DNA of 64,000 nt, taken from assembly GCF_050908995.1 (NCBI RefSeq), contig NC_135126.1, forward strand, positions 14,570,001 through 14,634,000. The letters run 5' to 3'. Below are positions 37,701 through 49,199 of the stretch, piece after piece. The notes beneath the pieces were generated by a model. It made no database searches, had not been told where the DNA came from, and saw only the letters and a program-made list of their open reading frames with translations. This DNA is from Andrena cerasifolii (Eukaryota; Arthropoda; Insecta; Hymenoptera; Andrenidae). Position 1 is the first letter of the stretch. The number at the start of each line of letters is the position of its first letter. A program made the position numbers and the translations under genes.

Positions 37701-40700
37701 CGTAAGCCATCGCAAATAAATCGATAAAATGGATAAAGTGCTGCACCCATCTTTTAATAAAATTTTGCTGTAAAAATTTGTATCAACGAAAGCTTGATTC
37801 AATTTGAAAATTAATGAGGCCAATGTCTTCGATAACTCGCGTTTCTTATATGTCAGGATCGCGTACAGAAGAGAAAAGTTTAAAATGTGAATCTGCTTCT
37901 TGATTTTTAATTTAATAAATTTCTCTGGAACGATTGATACCTCGATGATTCACATTGTCGTCAGAAATTGAATGAAACTAGAACATTCATTGAGAAGATA
38001 TAAACTTGTTATGAAAAAGGAGTTGTATAATTTATAAGTAGTATGTGTAATCGTAACAAGAATAATTAATATATAAATTAAAAAGAGAAAGTGCCTAAAA
38101 CTTCGAAGCATAAATTTACTAAGGCACTTTCTATCTTGGAACAAATTCTATCAACCTCTAGTTTGTACCTATGGTAAAGGTATATGTACACCCAAATATC
38201 TCCATTGGTTTTTCTCTAAAACAAATATAATAGAATAATAAAAATTATGATGTATTCCTTCGTATCACTATATTCAACTGGGAAACGAAATCTAGGAATA
38301 AAATGGTCACTGAAGGAAAGGAACCTTTGATAGCGCTTCGCGCTTATATCCTTTTGTTACCCAGAAACAACTCCCTACCATAGAGTGAAAATGAGCACGA
38401 TGAACATTATACTTGTATCTATAATTCGCAAGGAAACTGCACAAAGTTTAACTCACGAACTTCTTTCAAATTTTACATATAGTTATCGCACACTCCGTCT
38501 AACGATCTATCAAACGAGCAGAGTAGATACACTAATTAAAATTTCGAATCTACATGTAAGAACGAAACCATCTGAAAAAAAACTAATCATAAAAAGAGTT
38601 AGTATACGCCTAGAAATGGCAATTCGCGATAGTTGATAAACTAACTCAACTATGCGATAGCTGAGAAGCTAACACAAATTCGCTATTCTACGGTTTAATT
38701 ACTTCTTAATTCGTTTTTACGCGTGGGTATATATCAGAGCTCTGGTAAGGACGAAAATGTAATTTCGCGTTTCCCGCTAAATTCTATGCGTTTAAAACAT
38801 GAACACATTGATGTACAATAACTGTACGCAAAATTTAAGGCGAAAGAGTATCCCGAGCCTCGCACACTCTCCACAAGCAGTGGTCATCTGTTCTTTCTCG
38901 TGACATTATTAACCGAAAGTGTGGCGGTTCAGAGATGCTTTCGCGGAGCCAGGCCATAAAGGCGCCGAGGGCTCAATGAAAAGGAGACGATTCGCGTTTC
39001 ATCCGAGCGAGCACGCGAGAAGAGTTCCAACGATCACGGTCACGAAACGTAGTAGCGTTCTCGGGAAATCCATTCAGCGGTCGTCGTGGTCGTAACGACC
39101 GCGACGCGCCTCGTGGAGCTAGAGGGCGAAAGATCGCGACGTTTCCCCGATAGAGCAGCGAGGTCTAGGCTAACGTAAGGTCCCACGCATACAAGGCGCT
39201 TTCCTAGCTCGTGCCAGGTGTTTCAAACACATTCAGATACTTTCCATCCCCGTGTATCTCTATTAAACGAGAGTGTACCTAACGCTCTAAGCTCGATTCG
39301 CCCTCCACGCTCTAAACTTCTCGCCACAAGACTACAAACTCGATGGACCGTCAAAGTATACATATTTCCAGCAACGGCACAGACGAGTCAACAGAAGTAT
39401 GAGAAGATAAACGACCCGAAGCCTCAGTCAGAGCCGCTGCATCGGATAATCCCAACGCTCGTTGCTTAAATCCATCAGCTCGCTGTACCTCTGCAGCGTT
39501 GCCCCGTTACAAGTCCGCGTTCCTGTACGTTATAAGTTCATTTCTATCCCCACTATATTTGCTTTGTAGTCGTCGCGACGGTCGCGCGAGACCGAGAATG
39601 ACCGAGAGAAGACGAAATTGAACGAATTACCGAAAGAAGACGACAAAGAACAAGGGCGAGCCCAGTAGCATACCGTTTCGTTAGTGGCTCGGCCTGTGCC
39701 CCGACGGTCGAACTTATAACGAAATAAAACTGTGCGTACTTAACAGAGCAAGTTGTTCTCGTAGCAAAAACTAAAGGAGAGATTTCTGCAAAATTACAGC
39801 GAACGCTTGTATATCCACCAGTCGTGAGGCACGAGAGTGCCCCGTGCGAAACGGCCTTAAGGCCTGCGGGGTGGGGGGCATCGCGAAGCCACGCGTCACA
39901 GGGCTACTCTATCGGGCGCGGATTTCCACGAAAGCCGCGAGAGAGATGGCCATTGGCCCGGCGTCGCGGGCCGAATGACAGAATCAATTCGAGTTTGTCG
40001 CGGGACAAACCGGCCGCCAAAATTAGACGACGGGGGTCGTGGCTGCGCGACCCCAGACGCCGCGACGCCGGCATTGTGTGTAGACGCTAATTTTACAATA
40101 GCCGTTCGGTGCCAGCCCGCGAGCGAGAAGCACGTGCGGCGTCCCGACGCTCACGCGGACGACGCTAACGGGATAAGCCGCCGCGACGTCCCAGAGGATG
40201 CCTGGAGCAGAGGGGTGGGACAGCGACGGCTATGCCGAGGCGTAAACTTAACCGGTACATACGATCTTTAAAGAGGAACTTTTGCACAGGCACGATCACG
40301 CATTATGACTAAATATAAACGACCCTCTGCGTTTGTGTCTGGGCTGCCGGTCGACGGTGTGCACATCGGCGCGTGTGTGCCGGCTACGCTTCGAGATTAC
40401 ATAGACGGTTATGGGGTGATTAGTTCGCTTTCGGATTCGGGGCATGGGTTTGATGTAGTGGAACCAATATTGTTCGAGACTTCGGGATCTGCGGATCATT
40501 CTTTGAGTATTCGGGGATGTCAGTGTAAGATGTCGTTTTGGGGCATTGGTTTGGCTTGTCGGAACTCTGTTTAAAACTGGTAAGCTGCGTATCCGCGATG
40601 AGATTTTAAATGAGACTTTTCTATCGCCAGAGAAATATCTCAGCAGCAAATTGATGTAAATAACGGAAGTGATCGCGAGAGATTTTTGAAAATATATTAC

Positions 40701-43700
40701 GAAACTTGTCTCGTGAGAGTCTAATTTCATGAAATTAATGACAAAATAATTAAAGAATAATGAAATAATTGTCGCGTGAGATTGAAGGTGAGACGTGATA
40801 GTTTTGTATTATCGTGGATTTGCACCTTTAGAAGTGAGTAGAATTGTATGGATTGAAATGAGAAATTGGGTGTGCATGGGAAAGGGTAGAGGGTTGGTTT
40901 TAGGGGACGCAGAAGATTGTTAAAGTACGGGGAGGTTGGTAAATGTGATGAAAGTATAATTAGTCGGAGTTTTTTAAGTATTCTTGCAATTAAGATATGG
41001 ACAGTTTGAATGAGATGGTTTTGAGGAATGTCGAATTTGTCAAGGTCCTTCCTTTAAGTTATTCTTCATTCCTGCTTTTCGTATTTGGAGATAGTATATT
41101 AAAAACAAATATAGAATGCTGAGGATTAGAGAAGCAAGATTTATTATTATTAGCTGAACATTATTGGATCTCTATTAATTCGCATAATGGGAGTTCGACT
41201 GTATTTGTTATTTAAATTTGGTAGGAATGCCTTGCAGTCGATTTTGGATGCTTATTATCAAACTTTAATCTTCGTATGGTTAATCGTTTTTACCTATCCG
41301 GTAACAATCTGAGTACCTACGTATTGCACTCACCATTCAGAATGCGTTTGCATATTAACAAACACACGCAAGGTTTCTGTCGTCATTTACATCTTATTCG
41401 TTCTCTAAAACCACTTGGATAGAAAGAGTCTGTAATGATTTCGTATTATATCGACGATCTGTGCAATTATAGCATTAACGTATTAAAAGCAAATCCCATA
41501 ATTAAGGGTATTTCATAATGAAAATATATACACACACATATTGCACTTGGTGTAATTTACATAGTCTATCGTGTCTGGTTACACTTAATACTTATCGAAC
41601 ATCAATATCATACTGGATGCAGATAAAATTATTGCAGGTTCTATTACCTGAGCCCACGCGAAGGCCCACCCCTCACGTTACTCGTTAGCCCCTGTAGCGG
41701 GCCGATATCATGGACGGTCAGTTACGTCGAGCCACCAGAAAATACCGACGAAACCGATGGAGCAAAATGTAAGGGACACTAATTGAATCATTTTATAAGT
41801 TACGATGTGCTATAATATTTTTATTTCTAAACGCAACTGCATCTTTAATATAATCCTCGTTCTATTTGAGCCTATTCCACCAGAGAATATCAGAATGTTA
41901 TGTTTAAGCTGCGTGATGCCAGCGGCCTTTTACACGAAACACTTCGGTGACTTACGATTGGTATTTTTGTTCTATTCACTACGTAGACAGGTACTGCGTT
42001 ATTTTAAGAACAGTAGAAACAATAAAAAATGTATGAACATATGAGCTATTGTTTTGAAGGTGCTATATGTAAGTTGAAGTATGAAAAAGATGAGTTAAAG
42101 CTAGTTTCAGTTAGAGATTGATGCAAAACATTAAATGTATCTCGGAACAAGAGAAAATGGATTTACACTATTTTCGAAAAAGAATGACTCATATATCAGT
42201 TGCACATAACAGAAGTGTCTAGTGTGAAAAGCCCTAGCTACCAAAGATCTTAATACCATCATGGAATGGACGCCCTTAGTGGTACAAATGCCTACGATTT
42301 TTTTTTATTATCTTTATCAAATACTTTTACACATAGAGTAGCGAAAAAATCAATTATTATGGAATGAGAATAATATTTAAAATCTCACCTATTCATTCTT
42401 TAATATTCAATGTTTCAGTACAGTCAGTTGAATTTTCAAAAAATCAGCTCATAGAAATTCTATTTAAAAAACTAACTTAGGCTGATTTTTAAACCATCTT
42501 TGTTCTCTACCTCGGAATTGAAAGGAATTTAAAACGAAAATGATGGAATCGCTTCGAGCAGCATTAGAATTCCATAACCGTTACATGCTCGATGTAAATT
42601 ATCCTTTGTACTAGAATACACAGTATTTAATTTTCAGACCAAGCACAAAAGCACTCAGCATTTTAACATATAACGTTTCATTTTTCGTATCGAGCAGAAA
42701 AGACAGACGCAATTTCACTGTACAAATGAATCCCCTCGAATGTTTGGATAAGAGAATGAAATAAAATTTAGAAGTTGAAAGTTGAGGATGGTTCACATTA
42801 GATTGACAGATCAATGAAACTAAGCTGGGGTGAAGATGCGATGAAATAAATGAAGTATTACGATCTATACGACAGCGCAAACACGGTGGCCAGTGAAGAC
42901 TCTGAAGCCAGGCTCCCCCCTTTTCACGTACCAGGGTGCGGAGGATAAGAATTTCACGATACCGAAGACACGCGCCGGCCTTTATTGGTTCGAAATTAAA
43001 TCTGTAGATCCTCCTGATGGGAATTTGCAAAAATTGACGCCGAGCACGGTGCTTTTGTACGCTACGTCAAGCGGCTTGGATCATGCCCCGGAGTGGTACG
43101 CGAACGAGAAGGAGAATCGTCACCGTTCTCTCAGATTTCAGCAACGAAGAAGCAAGCGTCGGCTTACGATATCCTGGAACAAAAGGTAGGTGCAATCTGT
43201 AGTGTGGCTTATTAAGAGCATACGTGAATTTACATATCTACCTATCAATGTTTCACACAAAAGCTGTGGCCAGTGTCGTGTTATCCTTAATGATTCCCTT
43301 GCCATTGCTATAACGTTGACTTTTAAGCTGTCACCATATTGTAACTTGTGCGCAATATGTCAGAGGTTCATCAGAATCTCATTGCTCTAAACATATGTAG
43401 AAAAACTAGACTTTAATTGGAGAGTCCTTGTAGAAAACATTAAATAATAAAAATCAAATTTTTTAGCAGAGAGAGAAAACTTCTCCGATTTTAAATTATT
43501 CACGAAATTTCATTGGTTTTTGATTGCTAAATAAGCGTATGGGGTTCTACCTAGTCGGGAGGCCGAAAAAAGGCTAATGTTTGTGATTTTTTTTTTAAAA
43601 AAAAACGAATGCATATATTTTTACAGAACATTTGGTAATTTTTTTGTAGATATATATTTAGGTTTATAATAAAATTACAACCGACATTTGGAGCCTTTTT

Positions 43701-46700
43701 TAAAAAGTTGTTTTGGGGTGAGCGCTGGCATTCGGAGCCAGATTATCTAAAATAAAAAAGCAAACAAGACTTCGTTAGTATATTAATGTATCTTCCGATT
43801 CGCGGAGGAGATTTGCGAAATATTAATTTATAAGAAAATGGCGAGTATTTACAATTGAAGTCCTGATTTTTTTCGCGCAGGAAACACGCAATAAATGCAA
43901 AAAGTTCCCACAGCTACAGTTACCCCATATGTGTCGTTTATAAAACGCAAGTAATGAGTCCTGCCGAAGAAGGCAACTTTATATTTCCTTGACTTGCCGG
44001 GGGAGAAGATCTCTGCTAATGATTAATACCTCCCCGAATTAAAGCTCGTTCTAGATGAACGCTGCGAATTCCAGGAAAATCGGTTTATTTTTACAGCAAC
44101 ATAGACCCCCATCTCTCGCGCTACTGTTTAGCCGTAACATCGGGCATCCAGCTTCACCCCCTGACCCTTTGCGCCGCGCAGAACGTTCTTCGCGTTCATG
44201 CTCAGTCGGCGAAGGGGAGTTCATCCTCCAAGGAGCAGCAGCACCGCGGCATCCCGGAAGGACTTCATTGCGTGCGCCAAACGAAATTAACGCTTCACAG
44301 GATGAAGTACGACACTACGTACAATTTTACGTTATACGTGGTTAGTAATCGGGACCCGAGAGGATCTTCTCGTTTAATGGTGTCTATGTTGATTACGGGC
44401 AAGTCGAATAGCCTGGCCTGAATCTGTGACAGGCTGAAAATCCCGCGCTAGTTTTTTAAATATTTTTAGCAATGCAATAGGAAATATATAATGGAATGAA
44501 TGAATGAGCGACAAATTAGAATATCAGAAACTTTGAAAACACCGAATTTTCTCCTTTCAAAGGGGTGCAATCTGAATTTTTTAATTTAATAAGTTTTAGT
44601 AATTTGAGTTCTTTTAAATAAGACTGTGATTTGCTTTTGATAACACTGTGAGGCTCAAGGTAAATTCTTTTATTCTTATACAGATAAGATTGAAGAGGGA
44701 ACACGATTACTTCTATCCAGACTTTTTAATTCTATATATCTCCTATTTATTTATAACTCATTATATGTGTTTAACACACACATTTACAAGCAACAAATAA
44801 TTGTAGATAGATGAGATGTTATGTACACTGAAAATTCAAATATTATGAAAAAAAACCTCCAGGGAGGTTCCGGTCTAAAGTCGATTTTTTTTTATTTCAT
44901 TTTTCGAATATTCAACCTTTTAGGAATACGCGTTTAAAAGGATTTATTGAAATTCGTAAAATTCCACGAGACATTTCTGTGGCTCGCGATTGATATTTGC
45001 ATCCGAAGAAAAACATTCTGAAGTTTTTGAAAACATTGGAATTTATATTGGAAAATTTTTAGAAACGTAAAAAAACTCGTGGCAGCGTTCAAAATACCAG
45101 TCACGTGACGCAGAAGTATCTCGTGTATATAAAAGTTCTAATAGAATTGCTTAGGATTTATGTCCAGAAAAGTAGAAAATGGGGAAAAGCGTTTGGCTGT
45201 GTTAAATAGGCAGAAGTGTCTCGTGCGCAAATACCCTAATAGAATTGCTTTTCATTTTCTACCAGGTGAACACACGAAACAATGTCTCGAACCGAGTAGC
45301 CACCGACACCATAAGATTTCGGAAAACACCAGAGTTTACGTTACGCACTGGACGTTACACCACGGCCAACTTACGTAAAACCGATGGGTTCATTAACTTC
45401 CGCTATCGTCCGCCGGAAAATACTTCGAGCACCTTTCATATTCTTCCCTGCGGTGGTGGCATCGTCAGAGCGAAATTAAGTGGCCCAGGAATTTTAAGGG
45501 TAATGAAACATGTTTGCGACAGTTTCAAATAACTTTTCATTGCTAACGTGTGTGTGGCTTCTCTTATCCCATTTCAATCATAAGTTTCTGTAATTAGTAA
45601 TTGACATTTATGAGAAATATGATTACCTACTCTGCGTAGGTTGAATTTTTGTTAGATTTTTGTTAGAACGGTTCCTTACGTAGACAGTTGAAAAATCAGA
45701 AATCGAACCAAGTACTTATTTATGTGAACGTAATTAATATTCTATTTATAAAAATTCGATATCAATTTAATTAACTTTTCTAATTTAATCGCATATTTAT
45801 GATTCATTCGCAACCAATTGTCTTTACACCTGCATACAGTTTATAACTGTAATCATCTGTATTTATTTGTTAATTATGATTATTATTGCCGTGTATCTGT
45901 AGTCCTGTAACAGAAAAGGAAGTTCGTTTGATAAACTTCGTTCTGTTTTCATTAAGTACGGTTTCATGTGAAATGAAAACTGTCTTGTATAGATATAACA
46001 TTATTATAAATAATCTACATTTGTAGGAAAAGGAAGTGGTAGGATATGCATCGTTAAGGGTGCCACCTTCAGGGAAGGCATATACGTTACGGATATCCGC
46101 TACACCACAGGAATTAGCACGTGTGTTCGCGATAAAGGTGTTGGCTACTCAAGAATCGTCCACGATATTCCCACAGGTGCGTTTATACAAATTAATTTTT
46201 TTAAATGATATTGGAAACGTAGAAAACATTTTAGTCGCACGTAAGTTTCCATAGGCGACAAATACATAATTGAATATTCACCCCCTCCCCTGTACTCTTT
46301 TGTAAAATTCATAAGCTGCTTGTATAACAAAGTCGTGAAATTAAGAGTTTAAAAGAAAATTATTTTCAAATGGTAGATAGGCCTGAGTTACATGAAAATT
46401 TGAAATGTGTAAATACGTGATCATTTATAACAATTATAAATCATTACTGTATTACATAATCGTTTTAGTCTTTATAATCATATAATAACTTTTCCGTTTC
46501 ACTAATCACTAATTCAAAGTTTGTCCATAAACTTTCACTTTCATCTACTTAGTTTATTAAAAAATAAACTGATGCTCGTATTTTACTATGTGCATATTGC
46601 TAAATTGTTTTCTGATCTAAAATTATAAATAACAATTCATATAAGCGCGGAGTGAAAATAAAAAATTATCTTACCAGCTTAATTGACATCCCGATTATTA

Positions 46701-47846
46701 GTTACTGTTATACCTACTATTGTAAGACAGAATACTTCAAGTTTTACTTAAGTAAGTAAGAAGTATATAGTAAAAGTAGAAACTAGAAAGTTCAGCATTC
46801 TGACAAAATTGAAATATAATGCAGCCCAGGTCAAATTAAAAGGAATTTAAGTCATCATTTCGCTGCCTGTGGTAAAATAAGCCTTCGCATTTATTCCACC
46901 TACCATAAACAGCAGGGAACAAATCATTCACATTACCAACCCTATAAACCCATTCCAACCCTAATAGGATTGCCTTTCGACCCATGTTCAGAGCATTCCT
47001 TAGTCAATTTACAAAGGAACATTCCCAGCCCGAAAATTCTGATTTTAATGAAACTTCAAGGAAAATGCAAGGAACAATTCTTTTCCGCAGAAATGCACTC
47101 TGAGGGGATGAAATCACCCCTTAAATTTATCACGCTTTTTAAACACAATTTTCTCTTACTTTTGATAGCACAATAGAGCACAAAGAACTGAACAATTCTT
47201 ATATTTAACATTTTGTTCTATCTCGCACCGTTAAAACGTTATATTAAAAAAAAAACGGCAAAACTCGATAAATTTAAGGGCTGATTTCACCCCTCAAAGA
47301 GTGAATTTCAGGAAAAGAAAAAAATTACTGCTTGTATACTCGAATATGCTACATTCGCACGATGTTGCATTGAAATAAAAAAATTCAACTTGGGAATGTT
47401 CCCTTGTCAGTGAGAATATACTACCTACCTACCCCGCAACTCCTGAACGCTTTCTGGTAACACTACGTTTTGTTTAGATACCATCCAGAAGTACACCGCG
47501 TGAGTACAGATCCTTAAGGACCTGCCACGAGGTGACAGTGGGGGTAGAATCGGCGGGCGCAGCGAAGTATTGCATCTTAGTTCGAGAATTAAGGAGCGCT
47601 TCGTCATTGGCCAGCATAACGACGATCCCAGATCAATGTGGTCTTCATCGTCGGAGGCGTTCAGAGTACATGTTCGAGATCTGCGAGGAGAAACAGAGTC
47701 CGCCGAAGGATCGAGCGCTTCCCTTCACCCTGAAGAGGCTGCAACCAGGAAAGGCTTATCTCTTGCAAATCACGGCGCAAGTGAAGGGCCAATCGCTGTC
47801 CTACCCGTTGTTAGGCGTACGCACTCGTCGCTCCTGTGTACCTTGA
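34790..47846 (+). CDS. nord: nord/NDNF-like secreted fibronectin type III protein (7 exons)
   Basis: Exons: 34790-35046, 41638-41768, 42876-43185, 44097-44340, 45266-45499, 46027-46176, 47478-47846. All have AG/GT borders and compatible phases; the joined frame is open for 564 residues, close to vertebrate NDNF (about 570 aa). Residues 1-25 form a signal peptide (MLRHAF then hydrophobic ILVVFVSVYG). Sequons lie at N64 (NRT) and N83 (NVS). Residues 87-130 hold the LLVSPCSGPISWTVSYVEPP block, about 140-190 the GSPLFTYQG/GLYWFEI block, and two FN3-type domains lie at about 195-325 (LTISWNK, YCLAV, YDTTYNFTLYV) and 450-560 (LRTCHEVTVGV, LQPGKAYLLQITAQ, terminal RTRRSC). The family is secreted; fly nord modulates Hedgehog/BMP signalling and vertebrate NDNF is neurotrophic. 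The ATG at 34790 was chosen because it starts the signal peptide; an in-frame ATG at 34706 would add 28 polar residues. Intron 1 is 6.6 kb. An acceptor-like AG at 34620-34621 suggests upstream 5' UTR exons. Homology is recognised from memory. Confidence 0.9.
36528..36690 (+). other. Long-stem hairpin in nord intron 1
   Basis: Arms 36528-36555 and 36663-36690 pair over 28 bases with no unpaired position on the plus-strand RNA: 24 Watson-Crick pairs and four G:U pairs. The loop is 107 bases. It could be a fold-back insertion or a structured RNA. Confidence 0.6.
38850..40580. other. CpG-rich island inside nord intron 1
   Basis: A GC-rich block within the 6.6-kb intron, flanked by very AT-rich DNA. 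Open frames on both strands (for example 39824-40090 and 39975-40271 plus) are Arg-rich and unrecognised. It may be an internal promoter, an alternative first exon or an intronic enhancer. Confidence 0.35.
47011..47407. mobile_element. ACAAGGGAA fold-back MITE, copy D (diverged), in nord intron 6
   Basis: Left end ACAAAGGAACATTCCCA and right end TTGGGAATGTTCCCTTGT are inverted repeats. The internal GGGGATGAAATCACCCCT matches the equivalent part of copies A-C. It is the most diverged copy, so a separate subfamily is likely. Confidence 0.7.
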
Positions 47847-47849
47847 TTC

Positions 47850-49199
47850 CAATTATACCCATCGAACGAAGTAAGAGCAACCAACGATGTAATCCTTTAG
47901 ACAAGCAACCCCAATCGTCCGGACACTTTTGCTCTTATTCTTAGGTTTGTTTTTTTTTTTATTTTTCATTCTAGTTACTAGTGTTCTCTTCTCTTATCTT
48001 TTCTACCGATTTCAATGCGTGGAAGATCGAGGAATTACGTAGGTACTTATCGAGACTCGCCCATTGGTGAATAAATAATTCTTTCGTTCGCTGTTACAGA
48101 CGATTACTTATCCGTCGCTGTCGTTACAATAATTACGTTGGCAAGCCAAACGGTTCTATTACTTCGAGTATCAACGACAGAGGTTTTCGATATTTAATAC
48201 GCAATCGCTGCGCCGCGTGCATATCACAATTGTTCGGCGTGTGAATCGATGAGGAAAATCCATGAAAATTTCGTAGCTACGGCGGAAGGGAAGCAGAAGT
48301 TAAACTTGCTTTCGTCGGCAATGTTAAGCGGGGATATTGAATGTATGTATCGGCAAAGAGCTCATCAGTTTTCGAAATTCTGCGCAATTAATTGCTGGGT
48401 CATAGTACAGGGGCGACGTGAAAAAATGAAAATTCTTTAGCAAATCTTTTGAATAGCTGAAATGTTGATTGGCAAGATTGGTGATTAGTATAAATTACTG
48501 TAAGATTCTAAACATACTTTCATTCATCCGCATTCAACGTATTATTTAACGATTAACTCGATCAAGTAATGTCTATTGGTGCCTAGAGAATATGTAAATT
48601 GATTTCCAATACCTCTGTTACCTATAAAAAGGCACCATCCCGATGCGAAACACTGTTACGTAGTCATACTCCGTTCCGAGGCTAAATCTAGTCTAGACTC
48701 AATAATATTTATCCGGAATTCGCATTTCTCTACTAGTTTAAGCCACGTTTCTATCTTTACTGTAAGGAAAATATAAGCCGATATTTTTTTTTGCCGATCT
48801 AGGTACCAGTTACGCGTTCGTACTGTAAATACAACGTAATTTTAATAGCATACCGATAAGTGAAAAATAAAATATCACACACGCAAAGCTGGACAACGAA
48901 TGGAACTATGAAGCGCGATGCTAATAGTCACCGCTGTATCTACTGTATATTTATGAATAATCGCAATTCGTTTCCCGTTATCGTCCGATACCGCATTCAT
49001 TTTTATAACAAACAATGTCGTTTCAATCCCGCGTTTCATTACATACCTGTATAGCATAAGATCGTGTCACGAGAATCTTATTCTTTTAACGTAAACACTT
49101 TTCCTTTTGTAAATGTAATATAATACGAAATATAAAATATTCCAATAGTAACAAGTCTGATTCAACCGACGGAGTATAAGTGGACGTTTATAAAGAGCG
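47850..49199. other. Convergent intergenic region between nord and the SmydA gene
   Basis: Holds the nord 3' end (AATAAA at 48070) and the downstream flank of the minus-strand SmydA gene. No canonical AATAAA was found on the minus strand soon after the SmydA stop; an ATTAAA variant near 48842 is possible. Short frames here are unsupported. Confidence 0.4.
48070..48075 (+). terminator. nord: Candidate poly(A) signal of nord
   Basis: AATAAA lies 224 bases after the nord TGA and is followed by a T-rich stretch. It is the first canonical hexamer downstream and gives a 3' UTR of about 250 bases. Use is inferred from position only. Confidence 0.4.
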
